32,387 bases of DNA, from positions 1-32,387 of the forward strand of contig NZ_CABJCG010000032.1 of the NCBI RefSeq assembly GCF_902364025.1, given 5' to 3'. Shown here one piece after another: positions 7,701 to 15,918 of this stretch (positions are counted from its first letter, which is position 1; each line of letters starts with the position of its first letter). The DNA is from Enterocloster lavalensis (GTDB taxonomy: Bacteria; Bacillota; Clostridia; Lachnospirales; Lachnospiraceae). The notes beneath the pieces are model-generated. The model saw only the letters and a program-made list of their open reading frames with translations. It searched no databases and was not told the DNA's origin. The translations under genes were made by a program, and so were the position numbers.

Positions 7701-7988
7701 GATGCGATCAGCCGCAGGCGGGGCCGGGGGGAGAATGTTCTGTTCGGATTTCAGATATAATGGCAGGCGGATACCAAATCAAAATATTGTGACCTTTTTA
7801 AAGACGCATCTTCTTTTTTTCATGCAAAAAAACGTATTTTTTACAAAAAAGTACAAATATTAAAAGAAATACAATTTATGGGTGAAACCGGCTGCGTTTG
7901 TAACTAAAATGTAACGTTTCTGTATCCAACGTCATGATATACCGTTACACGAAAGGCCACAATTATTTACACATAATGAGGTGTAGAG
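7701..7988 (+). promoter_or_regulatory. Probable control region of the polysaccharide operon
   Basis: This A+T-rich gap holds no gene. GTAAC occurs at 7900-7904 and again at 7911-7915, an exact 11-base direct spacing. TGTAACG (7910-7916) is also the inverse of CGTTACA (7943-7949). Winged-helix SARP regulators are known to bind direct repeats with about 11-base period close to the -35 position, so this is a candidate operator. No consensus -35/-10 pair is obvious, in keeping with activator dependence. Confidence 0.45.
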
Positions 7989-8450
7989 ATGAATAGAGGG
8001 GAAAGACGGGTGTATGTCAAGACCTTTGACGGCTTTGATGTATACGTGGATGGCAGGATTGTTTACTTCCCGAGTGGCAAAGCAAAAGAGATGCTGGCGG
8101 TGCTGGTGGAGAAAAAGGGCAGCAGCGTTTCTCTGGCACAGATGGCGTATCTGCTCTATGAAAATTCGGAGGAAACCCGTGCCAGAAATACGTTGCGGGT
8201 TGTGTACCACAGGCTTCACAGGACGCTGGTAGAATATGAGATCGCGGATATTGTCATCAAAAGGCGGGGCAGCTATGCGGTTGACACCGACCGGTTTATC
8301 TGCGATTTTTATGAATTCATAAGGGAGCAGCCTGCGTTTCTGAACGCATATTCCGGGACCTATATGCCGGAATATCCGTGGGCGAGGAATATGATTCCTT
8401 ATCTTGACAACCTGTACCGAAGATACTCCGGTCAGAAGTTAAAGGAGTAA
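7989..8450 (+). CDS. SARP-like winged-helix transcriptional regulator (second copy)
   Basis: This 153-residue paralogue of the protein at 7157-7633 has the same order: VYVKTFDGFDVYVDGRIVYF, KAKEMLAVLVEKKG, the helix LRVVYHRLHRTL and RRGSYAVD. It too lacks any effector domain. It is the first gene of the polysaccharide operon: an AAGGAG ribosome site for the next gene lies inside its last codons, and cpsB starts four bases after its stop. Start ATG 7989 has GAGGTG about seven bases upstream. Being in the operon it may control itself. It may bind the GTAAC repeats just upstream, possibly with or against the first copy. Confidence 0.8.
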   Translation: MNRGERRVYVKTFDGFDVYVDGRIVYFPSGKAKEMLAVLVEKKGSSVSLAQMAYLLYENSEETRARNTLRVVYHRLHRTLVEYEIADIVIKRRGSYAVDTDRFICDFYEFIREQPAFLNAYSGTYMPEYPWARNMIPYLDNLYRRYSGQKLKE

Positions 8451-8454
8451 CCAA

Positions 8455-9168
8455 ATGGAATTGATTGATATCCATGCACATATCCTTCCGGGCGTGGACG
8501 ACGGATCCCGCGGCATGGAAGAGTCTGAGACAATGCTGTCCATGGCATACTGCCAGGGGATCCGCCGAATCATCGCCACGCCCCATTATTCCAGAAGAAG
8601 AGGGAGCGGGGGACTGGCAGAGCTGGCGGACCGGCTGAACGCCAGGGCCCAGGCGATTTACGGAGATTTTGAAATACTGCCGGGTCATGAGACCTATTAT
8701 TATGAGGGTTTGGCAGAGGCCTTGAAGAGCGGCCAGGCGCTGACGCTGGCGGGCAGCCGGTATGTGCTGGTTGAATTCGACCCGGGCGTGTCCTACCGGC
8801 AGCTCTACCAGGGAGTCCGCAAGCTGATTATGGCCCGGTATGTGCCGGTGCTGGCCCATGTGGAGCGCTATCTGTGCCTGCGGGACGAAGGTAACTTCCG
8901 GGAGCTGGTCCAGTGCGACTGCCGTATGCAGATGAATTATGACAGCCTTGCAGGTCCGTTTTGGGATCCCGGCGTGAGGTGGTGCAGGAAAAAGGTGGAG
9001 GGCGGCTGTATCCATCTGTTGGCCACGGATATGCACCGGGTGGACTACCGCAAGCCCGATCTGGAAAAGCCCATGGCATGGCTGCAAAAGCATGTGGGGG
9101 AGCGCCGGCTGCGGGCCATGGTGTGGGACAACCCACTTGCGATTATGAAAAATGAGAGAATGGGGTAG
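8455..9168 (+). CDS. CpsB/YwqE-type tyrosine-protein phosphatase (PHP fold)
   Basis: This 237-residue manganese-dependent phosphatase belongs to the PHP family and removes phosphate from the CpsD-type tyrosine kinase. Metal-ligand motifs are visible in order: DIHAHILPGVDDG (5-17), ATPHY, PGHE, LAHVERY and ATDMHRVDYR. Length is normal for the family. It is tightly coupled to the preceding regulator and followed 11 bases later by cpsC, the classical order of Gram-positive capsule loci. With CpsC and CpsD it should form the phosphorylation cycle that sets polysaccharide chain length or export. Confidence 0.92.
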   Translation: MELIDIHAHILPGVDDGSRGMEESETMLSMAYCQGIRRIIATPHYSRRRGSGGLAELADRLNARAQAIYGDFEILPGHETYYYEGLAEALKSGQALTLAGSRYVLVEFDPGVSYRQLYQGVRKLIMARYVPVLAHVERYLCLRDEGNFRELVQCDCRMQMNYDSLAGPFWDPGVRWCRKKVEGGCIHLLATDMHRVDYRKPDLEKPMAWLQKHVGERRLRAMVWDNPLAIMKNERMG

Positions 9169-9179
9169 GTACATAAGAG

Positions 9180-9974
9180 ATGGAAACGTATATGAATGAC
9201 AATGAAGAGATTGAGATTGACCTTTTCGAGCTGTTCATGGAACTGAAACGAAAAATATGGGTCATCCTTGGGGTGGCGGTTTTGTGCGCCGGAGCTGCGG
9301 GCGCGTTCAGCGCGTTTGTGCTGACACCGCAGTACACGTCCACCGCGATGGTGTACATTCTCTCCAAAGAGACCACGCTGACGTCCCTGGCCGACCTGCA
9401 GATCGGAAGCCAGCTGACAAAGGACTACAAGATCATTGTGACCAGCCGTCCTGTGTTGGAGGATGTGATCGAGGGGCTGGAGCTGAACACTACCTATAAA
9501 GATTTGAAGAAAAAGATCACTATCGACAACCCGGCGGATACCCGGATTCTGTCCATCAGCGTGATGGACCCGGACCCGCAGATGGCAAAGGCCATTGCGG
9601 ATAAGGTTGCTGCCACCGCCTCGGATTACGTGGGAGATATCATGGAGATGGTGCCGCCCAAGCTGATTGAGGACGGCGAGGTGCCCCTCTTAAAGACGAG
9701 CCCCAGCAACACGAAGAACGCCCTGATCGGAGGGTTCTTGGGCGTGCTGCTGGTGTGCGGTTTTGTCACGGCGCGGGTGGTGTTAAACGACACCGTCCGG
9801 ACGGAGGAGGATGTGACCCGGTACCTGGGCCTGACCGTTCTGGCCTCTGTGCCTGCGCGTAAGGGGGAGACTCCGGAGGACAAGGAAGCTATGGTGTCCT
9901 CCAAGTCCCGCAAAAAGACTCAGACCCCTTCCGGAAGATCCAGGAAGAAGAAAAGGGAGGAAAAAGTCCGATGA
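9180..9974 (+). CDS. CpsC/Wzz-type polysaccharide co-polymerase, kinase adaptor
   Basis: This 264-residue chain-length determinant has an acidic N-terminal tail, a first membrane helix (about 28-50), an extracellular Wzz domain with PQYTSTAMVYILSKET and LTKDYKIIVTSRPVLEDVI, and a second helix (about 178-200). The C-terminal tail is lysine/arginine-rich (SRKKTQTPSGRSRKKKREEK). In Gram-positive systems this protein activates the separate cytoplasmic kinase, encoded next. ATG 9180 has GGGGTAGG ten bases upstream; ATG 9192 is possible. The stop overlaps the cpsD start (ATGA). Confidence 0.92.
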   Translation: METYMNDNEEIEIDLFELFMELKRKIWVILGVAVLCAGAAGAFSAFVLTPQYTSTAMVYILSKETTLTSLADLQIGSQLTKDYKIIVTSRPVLEDVIEGLELNTTYKDLKKKITIDNPADTRILSISVMDPDPQMAKAIADKVAATASDYVGDIMEMVPPKLIEDGEVPLLKTSPSNTKNALIGGFLGVLLVCGFVTARVVLNDTVRTEEDVTRYLGLTVLASVPARKGETPEDKEAMVSSKSRKKTQTPSGRSRKKKREEKVR

Positions 9975-10705
9975 GACAGACGGTTGCTCTGAACCGGAGC
10001 ATGAAGGATGACTACCATTATAATGAAGCGATCAAGACGCTGAGAACCAATATCCAGTTCTGCGGGAGCGGTATCCGGGTGATTATGATGACCAGCGCTC
10101 TGCCCGACGAGGGAAAGAGCGATATGGCGTTTGCCCTGGCCTCCTCCCTGGCTCAGATCGGCAAGCGGGTGCTGCTAATCGACGCGGATATCCGAAAGTC
10201 CGTGCTCGTATCCCGGTATCAGCTGGAGGATGAAGTCTGCGGCCTGTCCCAGTATCTGAGCGGACAGAAGCCCCTGGAGGAGATCCGCTATGCCACCAGC
10301 GTTGAGAATCTCCACATGATCTTCTCCGGCCCTTATTCGCCCAACCCGGCGGAGCTGTTGGAGGAGGAGCTGTTTGGCGCGCTGATCCGGCAGATGCGTC
10401 AGGAGTACGATTATCTGATTATCGACACGCCCCCTATGGGGAACCTGATTGACGGCGCCATCGTGGGCCGCCAGTGCGACGGGGCGGTGATGGTGGTGGA
10501 GAGCGGAGCGGTCAGCTACCGCCTGGAGCAGCGGGTCAAAAACCAGCTGGAGAAGAGCGGCTGCCGGATTCTGGGCGTGGTGCTCAACAAGATCGATCCG
10601 GAGTATAACAGCTACGGCTATTACACGCGCTACGGCAAATACGGGAAATACTCCCGCTACGAGAAATACGCAAAATATGATAAGAGCGAGATTACGGAAG
10701 GGTGA
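9971..10705 (+). CDS. CpsD-type BY-kinase (capsule tyrosine autokinase)
   Basis: This 244-residue cytoplasmic tyrosine kinase has a Walker A motif SALPDEGKS (42-50), Walker A' LLIDADIRKS (68-77) and Walker B YLIIDTPP (148-155). The C-terminal tail is a tyrosine cluster: Tyr212, 215, 218, 221, 224, 227, 230, 233 and 236 fall exactly every third residue, plus Tyr217. These are the expected autophosphorylation sites and CpsB substrates. The strict three-residue spacing with alternating Lys/Arg is unusually regular. ATG 9971 has GGGAGG ten bases upstream and overlaps the cpsC stop. It acts at the membrane with CpsC. Confidence 0.94.
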   Translation: MRQTVALNRSMKDDYHYNEAIKTLRTNIQFCGSGIRVIMMTSALPDEGKSDMAFALASSLAQIGKRVLLIDADIRKSVLVSRYQLEDEVCGLSQYLSGQKPLEEIRYATSVENLHMIFSGPYSPNPAELLEEELFGALIRQMRQEYDYLIIDTPPMGNLIDGAIVGRQCDGAVMVVESGAVSYRLEQRVKNQLEKSGCRILGVVLNKIDPEYNSYGYYTRYGKYGKYSRYEKYAKYDKSEITEG

Positions 10706-10710
10706 CCGGA

Positions 10711-11745
10711 ATGAATGACCGCGGTCGAAAATGGAAACGGTTTAAGGCTGCCGCCGCGGTATTGGGCGTGGTCCTTTTGGCGGGGGCCGCTGGAGTCACG
10801 GTTCACCTGTACCGCCAGCGCAAAGCCCAGGAGGCGGAGATCGCCGCCCGGCAGCACAGCCTTGAGGAGCCGGAACAGTTTCTGGCAGAAAATGTAATCG
10901 AATACGGCGGCAAAAAATACCGGCGCAACTCCTACGTGAAAGCCATCCTGTGCATCGGGGTGGACCGCTCCGGGCTGGGGGAGAAGACGACCACCGGCTT
11001 CGGCGGACAGTCGGACGGGCTGTTTCTGCTGGCCCAGGACACCGCCAGAAATACGGTAAAAATCCTGATGATTCCCCGGGATACCATGACGCGCATCACG
11101 CTGACGGATCTGAGCGGAAATGTGCTGGGCAAGGACGTACAGCACCTCACATTAGCCTACGCCTACGGCGACGGGCGGGAACTCAGCTGTGAGTACACGG
11201 TGGAGGCCGTCTCCGAGCTTTTGGGCGGCTTAACCATTGACCACTATATGGCGGTGGACACCGACAGCATTTCCGTGCTCAACGACGGCGTGGGAGGGGT
11301 CACGGTGACCATTGAGGAGCCGGGGCTTGCCACACGCGATCCGGAGCTTAAGCTGGGGGAGACCGTAACCCTGAAGGGGAAGCAGGCGGAAACCTTTGTG
11401 CGCTACCGGGACATTCACCAGGATAACACGGCCCTGTTTCGGATGGACCGGCACCAGCAATATATGGAGGGCTTTTTCGCCGCCCTCAAGACAAAAGCAG
11501 CGGAGGACGACAGTATTCTGATCCGCCTGCTGGACAGCATTCAGGATCACATGGTGACGGATATGCAAAAAGACCAGTACCTGAAGGCGGCCCTGGACGT
11601 GTTGAACACCCAGCAGCTGGGTTCCGGCGATTTCTATACCCTGCCCGGCAGCGGCGTGACCACCGCCCGCTACGACGAGTTCTATGTGGATCAGGAGGCC
11701 ATGATCCCCGTGATCCTGGATTTATTTTACCGGGAGATCGAGTGA
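10711..11745 (+). CDS. LytR-CpsA-Psr (LCP) family glycopolymer transferase
   Basis: This 344-residue protein has a short basic N-terminal tail, one membrane helix (about 12-30) and an extracellular LCP domain. Visible family features are LCIGVDRSG, the arginine-bearing MIPRDTMTRI, and FVRYRDIHQDNTALFRMDRHQQYM, which matches the R-x-R-x3-D and DxxR-xxRQQ lipid/pyrophosphate-binding region. LCP enzymes move polysaccharide from undecaprenyl pyrophosphate to peptidoglycan, so this should anchor the capsule. ATG 10711 is preferred over GTG 10702 because the GGAAGGG ribosome site (10696-10702) would overlap the GTG. It lies directly after cpsD in the same operon. Confidence 0.9.
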   Translation: MNDRGRKWKRFKAAAAVLGVVLLAGAAGVTVHLYRQRKAQEAEIAARQHSLEEPEQFLAENVIEYGGKKYRRNSYVKAILCIGVDRSGLGEKTTTGFGGQSDGLFLLAQDTARNTVKILMIPRDTMTRITLTDLSGNVLGKDVQHLTLAYAYGDGRELSCEYTVEAVSELLGGLTIDHYMAVDTDSISVLNDGVGGVTVTIEEPGLATRDPELKLGETVTLKGKQAETFVRYRDIHQDNTALFRMDRHQQYMEGFFAALKTKAAEDDSILIRLLDSIQDHMVTDMQKDQYLKAALDVLNTQQLGSGDFYTLPGSGVTTARYDEFYVDQEAMIPVILDLFYREIE

Positions 11746-11751
11746 TGAGGC

Positions 11752-11777
11752 AATAACCAGCATTTATGCTGTTTATT
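11752..11777 (+). other. Intercistronic hairpin
   Basis: AATAACCAGCAT pairs with ATGCTGTTTATT with one mismatch and a tiny loop, just after the LCP stop. It lacks a T run. It may stabilise the upstream mRNA or limit read-through into the secreted-protein gene. Confidence 0.5.
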
Positions 11778-11813
11778 GGATAAATAATCATAGTAGAAAG
11801 GAGAGGAAAAGCT

Positions 11814-12503
11814 ATGAAAAAGAAAAGCGTTGCTGCTTTAATCCTGGCGGCGGCTCTGGCTTCCCAGCCGATGTGTGTATTCGCATCCAGCAGTTCATCC
11901 AGTGATGACGGCGGAAGCTCAGCGACCACCACCACAACCACAAGCAGCACCAAGTCCGAGAGCACCGTTACGGTGTCTTCCACCGGCGTCAAGACCACCG
12001 GAGCGACCACCAGTGCCGCACCCAACGGAAGTACCATCGGCGTGGCCGTGGACACCGTAACCACAACCGGAGTACCGGTAACGGTTAACTCCAAGGGCGA
12101 GGCGGTTGTAGGCGATATCGCCATCGGATTCGCAAAGGATCCGGGATCCGCTACCGCGGGACTTCCGGAGAACGTTGTAGCTGCGATCAACGATATCAAC
12201 GCCGGAAAGGCCTTAAGCGAGGTCATTCAGGGCGTGGACGTGAGCGGTTACAATGCGCTGACCGGCACCCATGCAATCGTGACCAAGGATGCGGCCACCG
12301 GAGCGGTCAAGGACACAGCGGCAGAGGTATCTCTGTATGTGCCGAACCTGGTAGAGGGACTGACCAATGTGGAAGTTCTGTTCTACAACAACGTTACGGG
12401 ACAGTGGACTCTGCTTCCCGCACTGAAAGTAGATCCGGTTACCAAGACCGTGGCGGTGAACATCCCCGGTTCCGGTACACTTTCTGTGGTTTACAAGAAG
12501 TAA
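11814..12503 (+). CDS. Secreted Ser/Thr-rich protein of the capsule operon, function unknown
   Basis: This 229-residue protein has a signal peptide (Lys-rich start, hydrophobic core to about residue 24, cleavage near VFA-SS). A low-complexity serine/threonine linker (about 25-50) follows, with a run of serines then an Asp-Asp-Gly-Gly break and a run of threonines. A compact C-terminal domain (about 75-229) then has LYVPNLVEGLTNVEVLFYN and ends in SGTLSVVYKK. There is no LPXTG motif, lipobox or choline-binding repeat. I do not recognise a named family. A strong GAAAGGAGAGG ribosome site lies eight bases before ATG 11814. Its position between LCP and the initiating transferase suggests a role in polysaccharide export or surface assembly, which is inference. 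Confidence 0.8.
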   Translation: MKKKSVAALILAAALASQPMCVFASSSSSSDDGGSSATTTTTTSSTKSESTVTVSSTGVKTTGATTSAAPNGSTIGVAVDTVTTTGVPVTVNSKGEAVVGDIAIGFAKDPGSATAGLPENVVAAINDINAGKALSEVIQGVDVSGYNALTGTHAIVTKDAATGAVKDTAAEVSLYVPNLVEGLTNVEVLFYNNVTGQWTLLPALKVDPVTKTVAVNIPGSGTLSVVYKK

Positions 12504-12540
12504 TTACAAGAATTTGACATCAGCGCAGATGCGCAGAGGG

Positions 12541-12569
12541 CCAGAGGGGGCCTTGAGGTCTCCCTTTGG
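12541..12569 (+). other. Leader hairpin ahead of wbaP
   Basis: CCAGAGGGGGCC (12541-12552) pairs with GGTCTCCCTTTGG (12557-12569) as an imperfect 12-pair stem with one bulge and a four-base loop. No T run follows, so it is not a standard terminator. It could be an attenuator or processing site separating the regulatory genes from the biosynthetic genes. Confidence 0.45.
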
Positions 12570-12622
12570 TTTCTCGGTATGTGGGAGCGTTTTACGGGAG
12601 AGAAAAAGGGTAGTGATGAAAA

Positions 12623-14056
12623 ATGTATAGAAAAGCGGATCGTGGCTGGCTGAAGCACTGGGACTTCACCCTGCTTGACGGATTTTGTCTGCAGGCGGCC
12701 TATGTCGCGGCCTATTGGCTGCGACATGGATTTGGCTGGCCCTATGTGCACCAGCTCTACTGCAATATGGCCTTTGTTTTTGTGCTGATCCAGATATTTG
12801 TGACGTTTTTTGGCGAGAGCTTTAAAAACGTGTTGAAGCGGGGGTATTACCGCGAATTTTCGAGTGCGGTCAAACATGTGTGTCTGGTAATTCTCATCGG
12901 GGCATTTTATCTGTTTGCCACGCAGAAGGGGGAGAACTATTCGCGCCTGACGCTGGTGCTGACCGGCGTGATCTATCTGGCGTTCACCTACGCCGCCAGA
13001 ATCGGGTGGAAACGCTGGCTGAAAGCCAGGGGAGTGGGAGCGAGGGGAAAACGGTCCCTTTTGATTCTGACCTCCAGAACCATGGTGGACACCGTGGTAC
13101 AAAACATACTCGCCAACAATTACGAGGGCTTCCAGGTTGTAGGGGTGGCCCTGATTGACGATGACAAAAATAATGAAAAAACTTACAGGGGAGTGGCGGT
13201 GGTGGCCAACGGTGAAACGGTGGCCGAATACGTCTGCCGGGAGTGGGTGGACGAGATATTTGTCAACCTGCCGGAGGAGATACCGTTGCCCCAGGAGCTG
13301 CTCAACGACTTTATTGAGATGGGCGTGACGGTTCATTTAAAGCTGGTGGAAGTTGCCAAGTTAAGCGGGAAAAAACACCATGTGGAGCGGATCGGCACTT
13401 ATACGGTGCTGACCAGCAGTATTAATATGGCAAGCTGGAAGCAGGCGTTTTTGAAGCGGACCATGGATATTGCGGGCGGCGTGGTGGGATGTCTGATCAC
13501 AGGACTCCTGTACGTCGTGGTGGCCCCCTGTATTTACATAAAATCCCCCGGACCGATATTTTTTTCGCAGGTGCGGGTGGGGAAAAATGGGAAGAAGTTT
13601 AAATTGTATAAATTCCGCAGCATGTATATGGATGCGGAGAAGCGGAAGAAGGAACTGATGGAACAGAACCGCGTGAAGGGCGGTATGATGTTCAAGATTG
13701 ACAATGATCCCAGGATTATTGGGGGAGAGAAGGGAATTGGGGGGATTATACGGAAATACTCCATTGATGAGTTTCCGCAGTTTTGGAATGTGCTGAAAGG
13801 GGATATGAGCCTGGTGGGGACCAGGCCGCCGACGGTGGATGAGTGGGAGAAGTATGATTTACGGCATAGGGTGAGGCTGGCGACGAAGCCGGGAATCACC
13901 GGGATGTGGCAGGTGAGCGGGAGGAGCGATATTACGGACTTTGAGGAAGTGGTGAGGTTGGATCGGGAGTATATTGTGGGGTGGAGTTTGGGGTTGGATG
14001 TGAAGATATTGGTGAAGACGGTGGGGGTGGTGGTTTTTAGGAGAGGGGCGATGTGA
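12623..14056 (+). CDS. WbaP-type undecaprenyl-phosphate sugar phosphotransferase
   Basis: This 477-residue initiating enzyme transfers a hexose-1-phosphate from a nucleotide sugar to undecaprenyl phosphate. It has four N-terminal membrane helices (to about residue 130), a CoA-binding-like middle domain (about 145-255) and a C-terminal bacterial sugar-transferase domain from KRTMDIAGG. The domain shows SPGPIFFSQVRVGKNGK, KFRSMYMDAE, DEFPQFWNVLKGDMSLVGTRPP and KPGITGMWQVSGRSDI, all typical. Sugar specificity (glucose, galactose or GalNAc) cannot be read from sequence. The last third of the gene is richer in unusual GGG-type codons than the first, and the G+C-rich block ends here. It is the last conserved core gene before the variable part. 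Confidence 0.93.
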   Translation: MYRKADRGWLKHWDFTLLDGFCLQAAYVAAYWLRHGFGWPYVHQLYCNMAFVFVLIQIFVTFFGESFKNVLKRGYYREFSSAVKHVCLVILIGAFYLFATQKGENYSRLTLVLTGVIYLAFTYAARIGWKRWLKARGVGARGKRSLLILTSRTMVDTVVQNILANNYEGFQVVGVALIDDDKNNEKTYRGVAVVANGETVAEYVCREWVDEIFVNLPEEIPLPQELLNDFIEMGVTVHLKLVEVAKLSGKKHHVERIGTYTVLTSSINMASWKQAFLKRTMDIAGGVVGCLITGLLYVVVAPCIYIKSPGPIFFSQVRVGKNGKKFKLYKFRSMYMDAEKRKKELMEQNRVKGGMMFKIDNDPRIIGGEKGIGGIIRKYSIDEFPQFWNVLKGDMSLVGTRPPTVDEWEKYDLRHRVRLATKPGITGMWQVSGRSDITDFEEVVRLDREYIVGWSLGLDVKILVKTVGVVVFRRGAM

Positions 14057-14343
14057 GGAGGAAGGACGGTTTGGATGAGGTATTACTGGTGGGTAGGTCT
14101 GGTTGGAGTGAAATAAATGAGGAGAAATAGATAGGATAGATTGGGCCTGCGCGGGGGTGCTTTTTGGCGGTCTAGTGTGGGCTTTTTGCTACAATTAACA
14201 TTAATAAGTTGATAGAAAGAATGAACATTTCAAGTGTTGATTTGAGAATTTTTTTGTACTGCGTTGATGGATGGAGAGGCCTTGAGAAATAGACTAAATG
14301 GATTACTTGGCAGAAAGATTGCTGTAGAAATCATGAAGATATT
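14057..14343 (+). other. Junction region without a gene; possible weak terminator
   Basis: No open frame is credible here. GCCTGCGC (14145-14152) can pair with GTGTGGGC (14175-14182), three of the eight pairs being G-U, and five T follow. This would be a weak terminator. Base composition falls from G+C-rich to A+T-rich within this stretch, marking the border of the variable block. Confidence 0.4.
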
Positions 14344-14910
14344 ATGAATACTGGAATGATTGTCCACAGTTTTTTCGATAAGAGAAAATATTCCGGCGCT
14401 GTCGTACGAAAAGAGGAAGTATTGGAGTATTTGATAAAAAAGTTTTGCCCCAAATACAGAAAAGCTATTTTATCCCTTGTTTTTGTTTTATGTTGCCTAT
14501 TCTATGAATTAGTTCGAATAAAAGCAATTAGCTTTTCAATTGATACTATTATGTCTTGCTTGGTTGGATATGTATCAAGTGCTGTTCTATATCTTTTTGC
14601 ATCTTTATTTGGCTGGATTATGCTATATTTCGTAGCAGATTTAATTAGTGAAATAAATCTTGGAAATGGCTTGAGATATATTGGACAGCACTCCTTGCCT
14701 GTCGTTTTACTTCATTTTCTGAGCTTTAAACTGGTATCCGCGGTTTACTGTTTATTGACAGACAATCCGATGCTATTAATTGCTTGGTATTCTAGCATCA
14801 AAATTTCGGGCAATTTATGGCTTTACTACGGAGTTGTCGGCGTGGTTGTTCCAATAGCTTGTTATGAAGTGTATATAAGAGCAAAAAAGCAAGTAATAGA
14901 CCGGACTTAA
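14344..14910 (+). pseudogene. C-terminal remnant of a membrane acyltransferase (acyltransferase-3 like)
   Basis: These 188 residues contain about four membrane segments and end like acyltransferase-3/OafA-type enzymes: RYIGQHSLPVVLLHFLSFKL (about 118-137), then LWLYYGVVGVVVPI. Full enzymes have ten or more helices and about 330-380 residues, and the N-terminal catalytic His-Asp part is absent. Just upstream the frame is closed by stops and no ribosome site is convincing. It is A+T-rich and unlike wbaP. I read it as the stump of an O-acetyltransferase left when the serotype-specific block was exchanged. Confidence 0.6.
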
Positions 14911-14992
14911 GAAACATAGCTACTTGATTTAGAAGGGCTAGGCGTGAAAAGCGGTAAATAAATGTATTAATAAACTGATTTGGAGAAGAGTT

Positions 14993-15889
14993 ATGAAAGG
15001 TATTATTCTGGCCGGTGGTTCCGGTACACGTCTGTATCCGTTGACGAAGGTAACGAGCAAACAGCTCCTACCGATTTACGACAAACCTATGATTTATTAC
15101 CCGATGTCTGTTCTTATGAATGCAGGCATCCGGGATATTCTAATTATCTCCACGCCACAGGATACGCCTCGCTTCCAGGACTTGCTGGGTGATGGTCATC
15201 AGTTCGGTGTCACCCTCACCTACGCTGTCCAGCCCTCCCCGGACGGACTAGCGCAGGCGTTTATTATTGGTGCTGATTTTATTGGCAATGATACTGTGGC
15301 TATGATGCTGGGTGATAACATCTTTGCTGGCCATGGTTTGAAGAATCGCCTGAAAGCCGCTGTGGAGAACGCAGAGTCCGGCAAGGGCGCCACTGTGTTT
15401 GGTTACTATGTGGACGACCCAGAACGGTTCGGCATTGTGGAGTTCGATAAGGACGGAAAGGCGATTTCAATTGAGGAAAAGCCTGTTTATCCGAAGAGCA
15501 ATTACTGTGTCACAGGCTTGTATTTCTATGACAACCGTGTAGTGGAGTATGCAAAGAACCTCAAGCCCTCTGCCCGCGGCGAGTTGGAGATTACCGACCT
15601 GAACCGCATCTATCTGGAAGACAGTACGCTGAACGTGGAGCTGTTGGGTCAGGGCTTTACCTGGCTGGACACCGGCACACATGAGAGCCTTGTGGATGCG
15701 ACTAATTTTGTGAAAACCATCGAGCAGCATCAGCATCGCAAGATTGCCTGCTTGGAGGAAATCGCATATCTGAATGGCTGGATCAGCCGTGAGGATGTGC
15801 TGAAAGTTTATGAAGTCCTTAAGAAGAACCAGTATGGCCAGTATTTGAAGGATGTTCTGGACGGCAAATATCTCGATGTACTGCATTAA
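14993..15889 (+). CDS. rfbA: Glucose-1-phosphate thymidylyltransferase
   Basis: This 298-residue RmlA enzyme makes dTDP-glucose from glucose-1-phosphate and dTTP, the first step to dTDP-rhamnose. The N-terminal nucleotide-binding motif [11 protein letters not shown] (8-18) is intact, with [25 protein letters not shown] and EEKP in their usual places. Length is normal. Start ATG 14993 has GGAGAAGAG four bases upstream. It opens the rfbA-B-D-C block, whose G+C content lies between the flanking regions. The gene is complete, unlike rfbD and rfbC downstream. Confidence 0.96.
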   Translation: MKGIILAGGSGTRLYPLTKVTSKQLLPIYDKPMIYYPMSVLMNAGIRDILIISTPQDTPRFQDLLGDGHQFGVTLTYAVQPSPDGLAQAFIIGADFIGNDTVAMMLGDNIFAGHGLKNRLKAAVENAESGKGATVFGYYVDDPERFGIVEFDKDGKAISIEEKPVYPKSNYCVTGLYFYDNRVVEYAKNLKPSARGELEITDLNRIYLEDSTLNVELLGQGFTWLDTGTHESLVDATNFVKTIEQHQHRKIACLEEIAYLNGWISREDVLKVYEVLKKNQYGQYLKDVLDGKYLDVLH

Positions 15890-15918
15890 CACACACAAAC
15901 AGATAAAGGAGAATGTAC

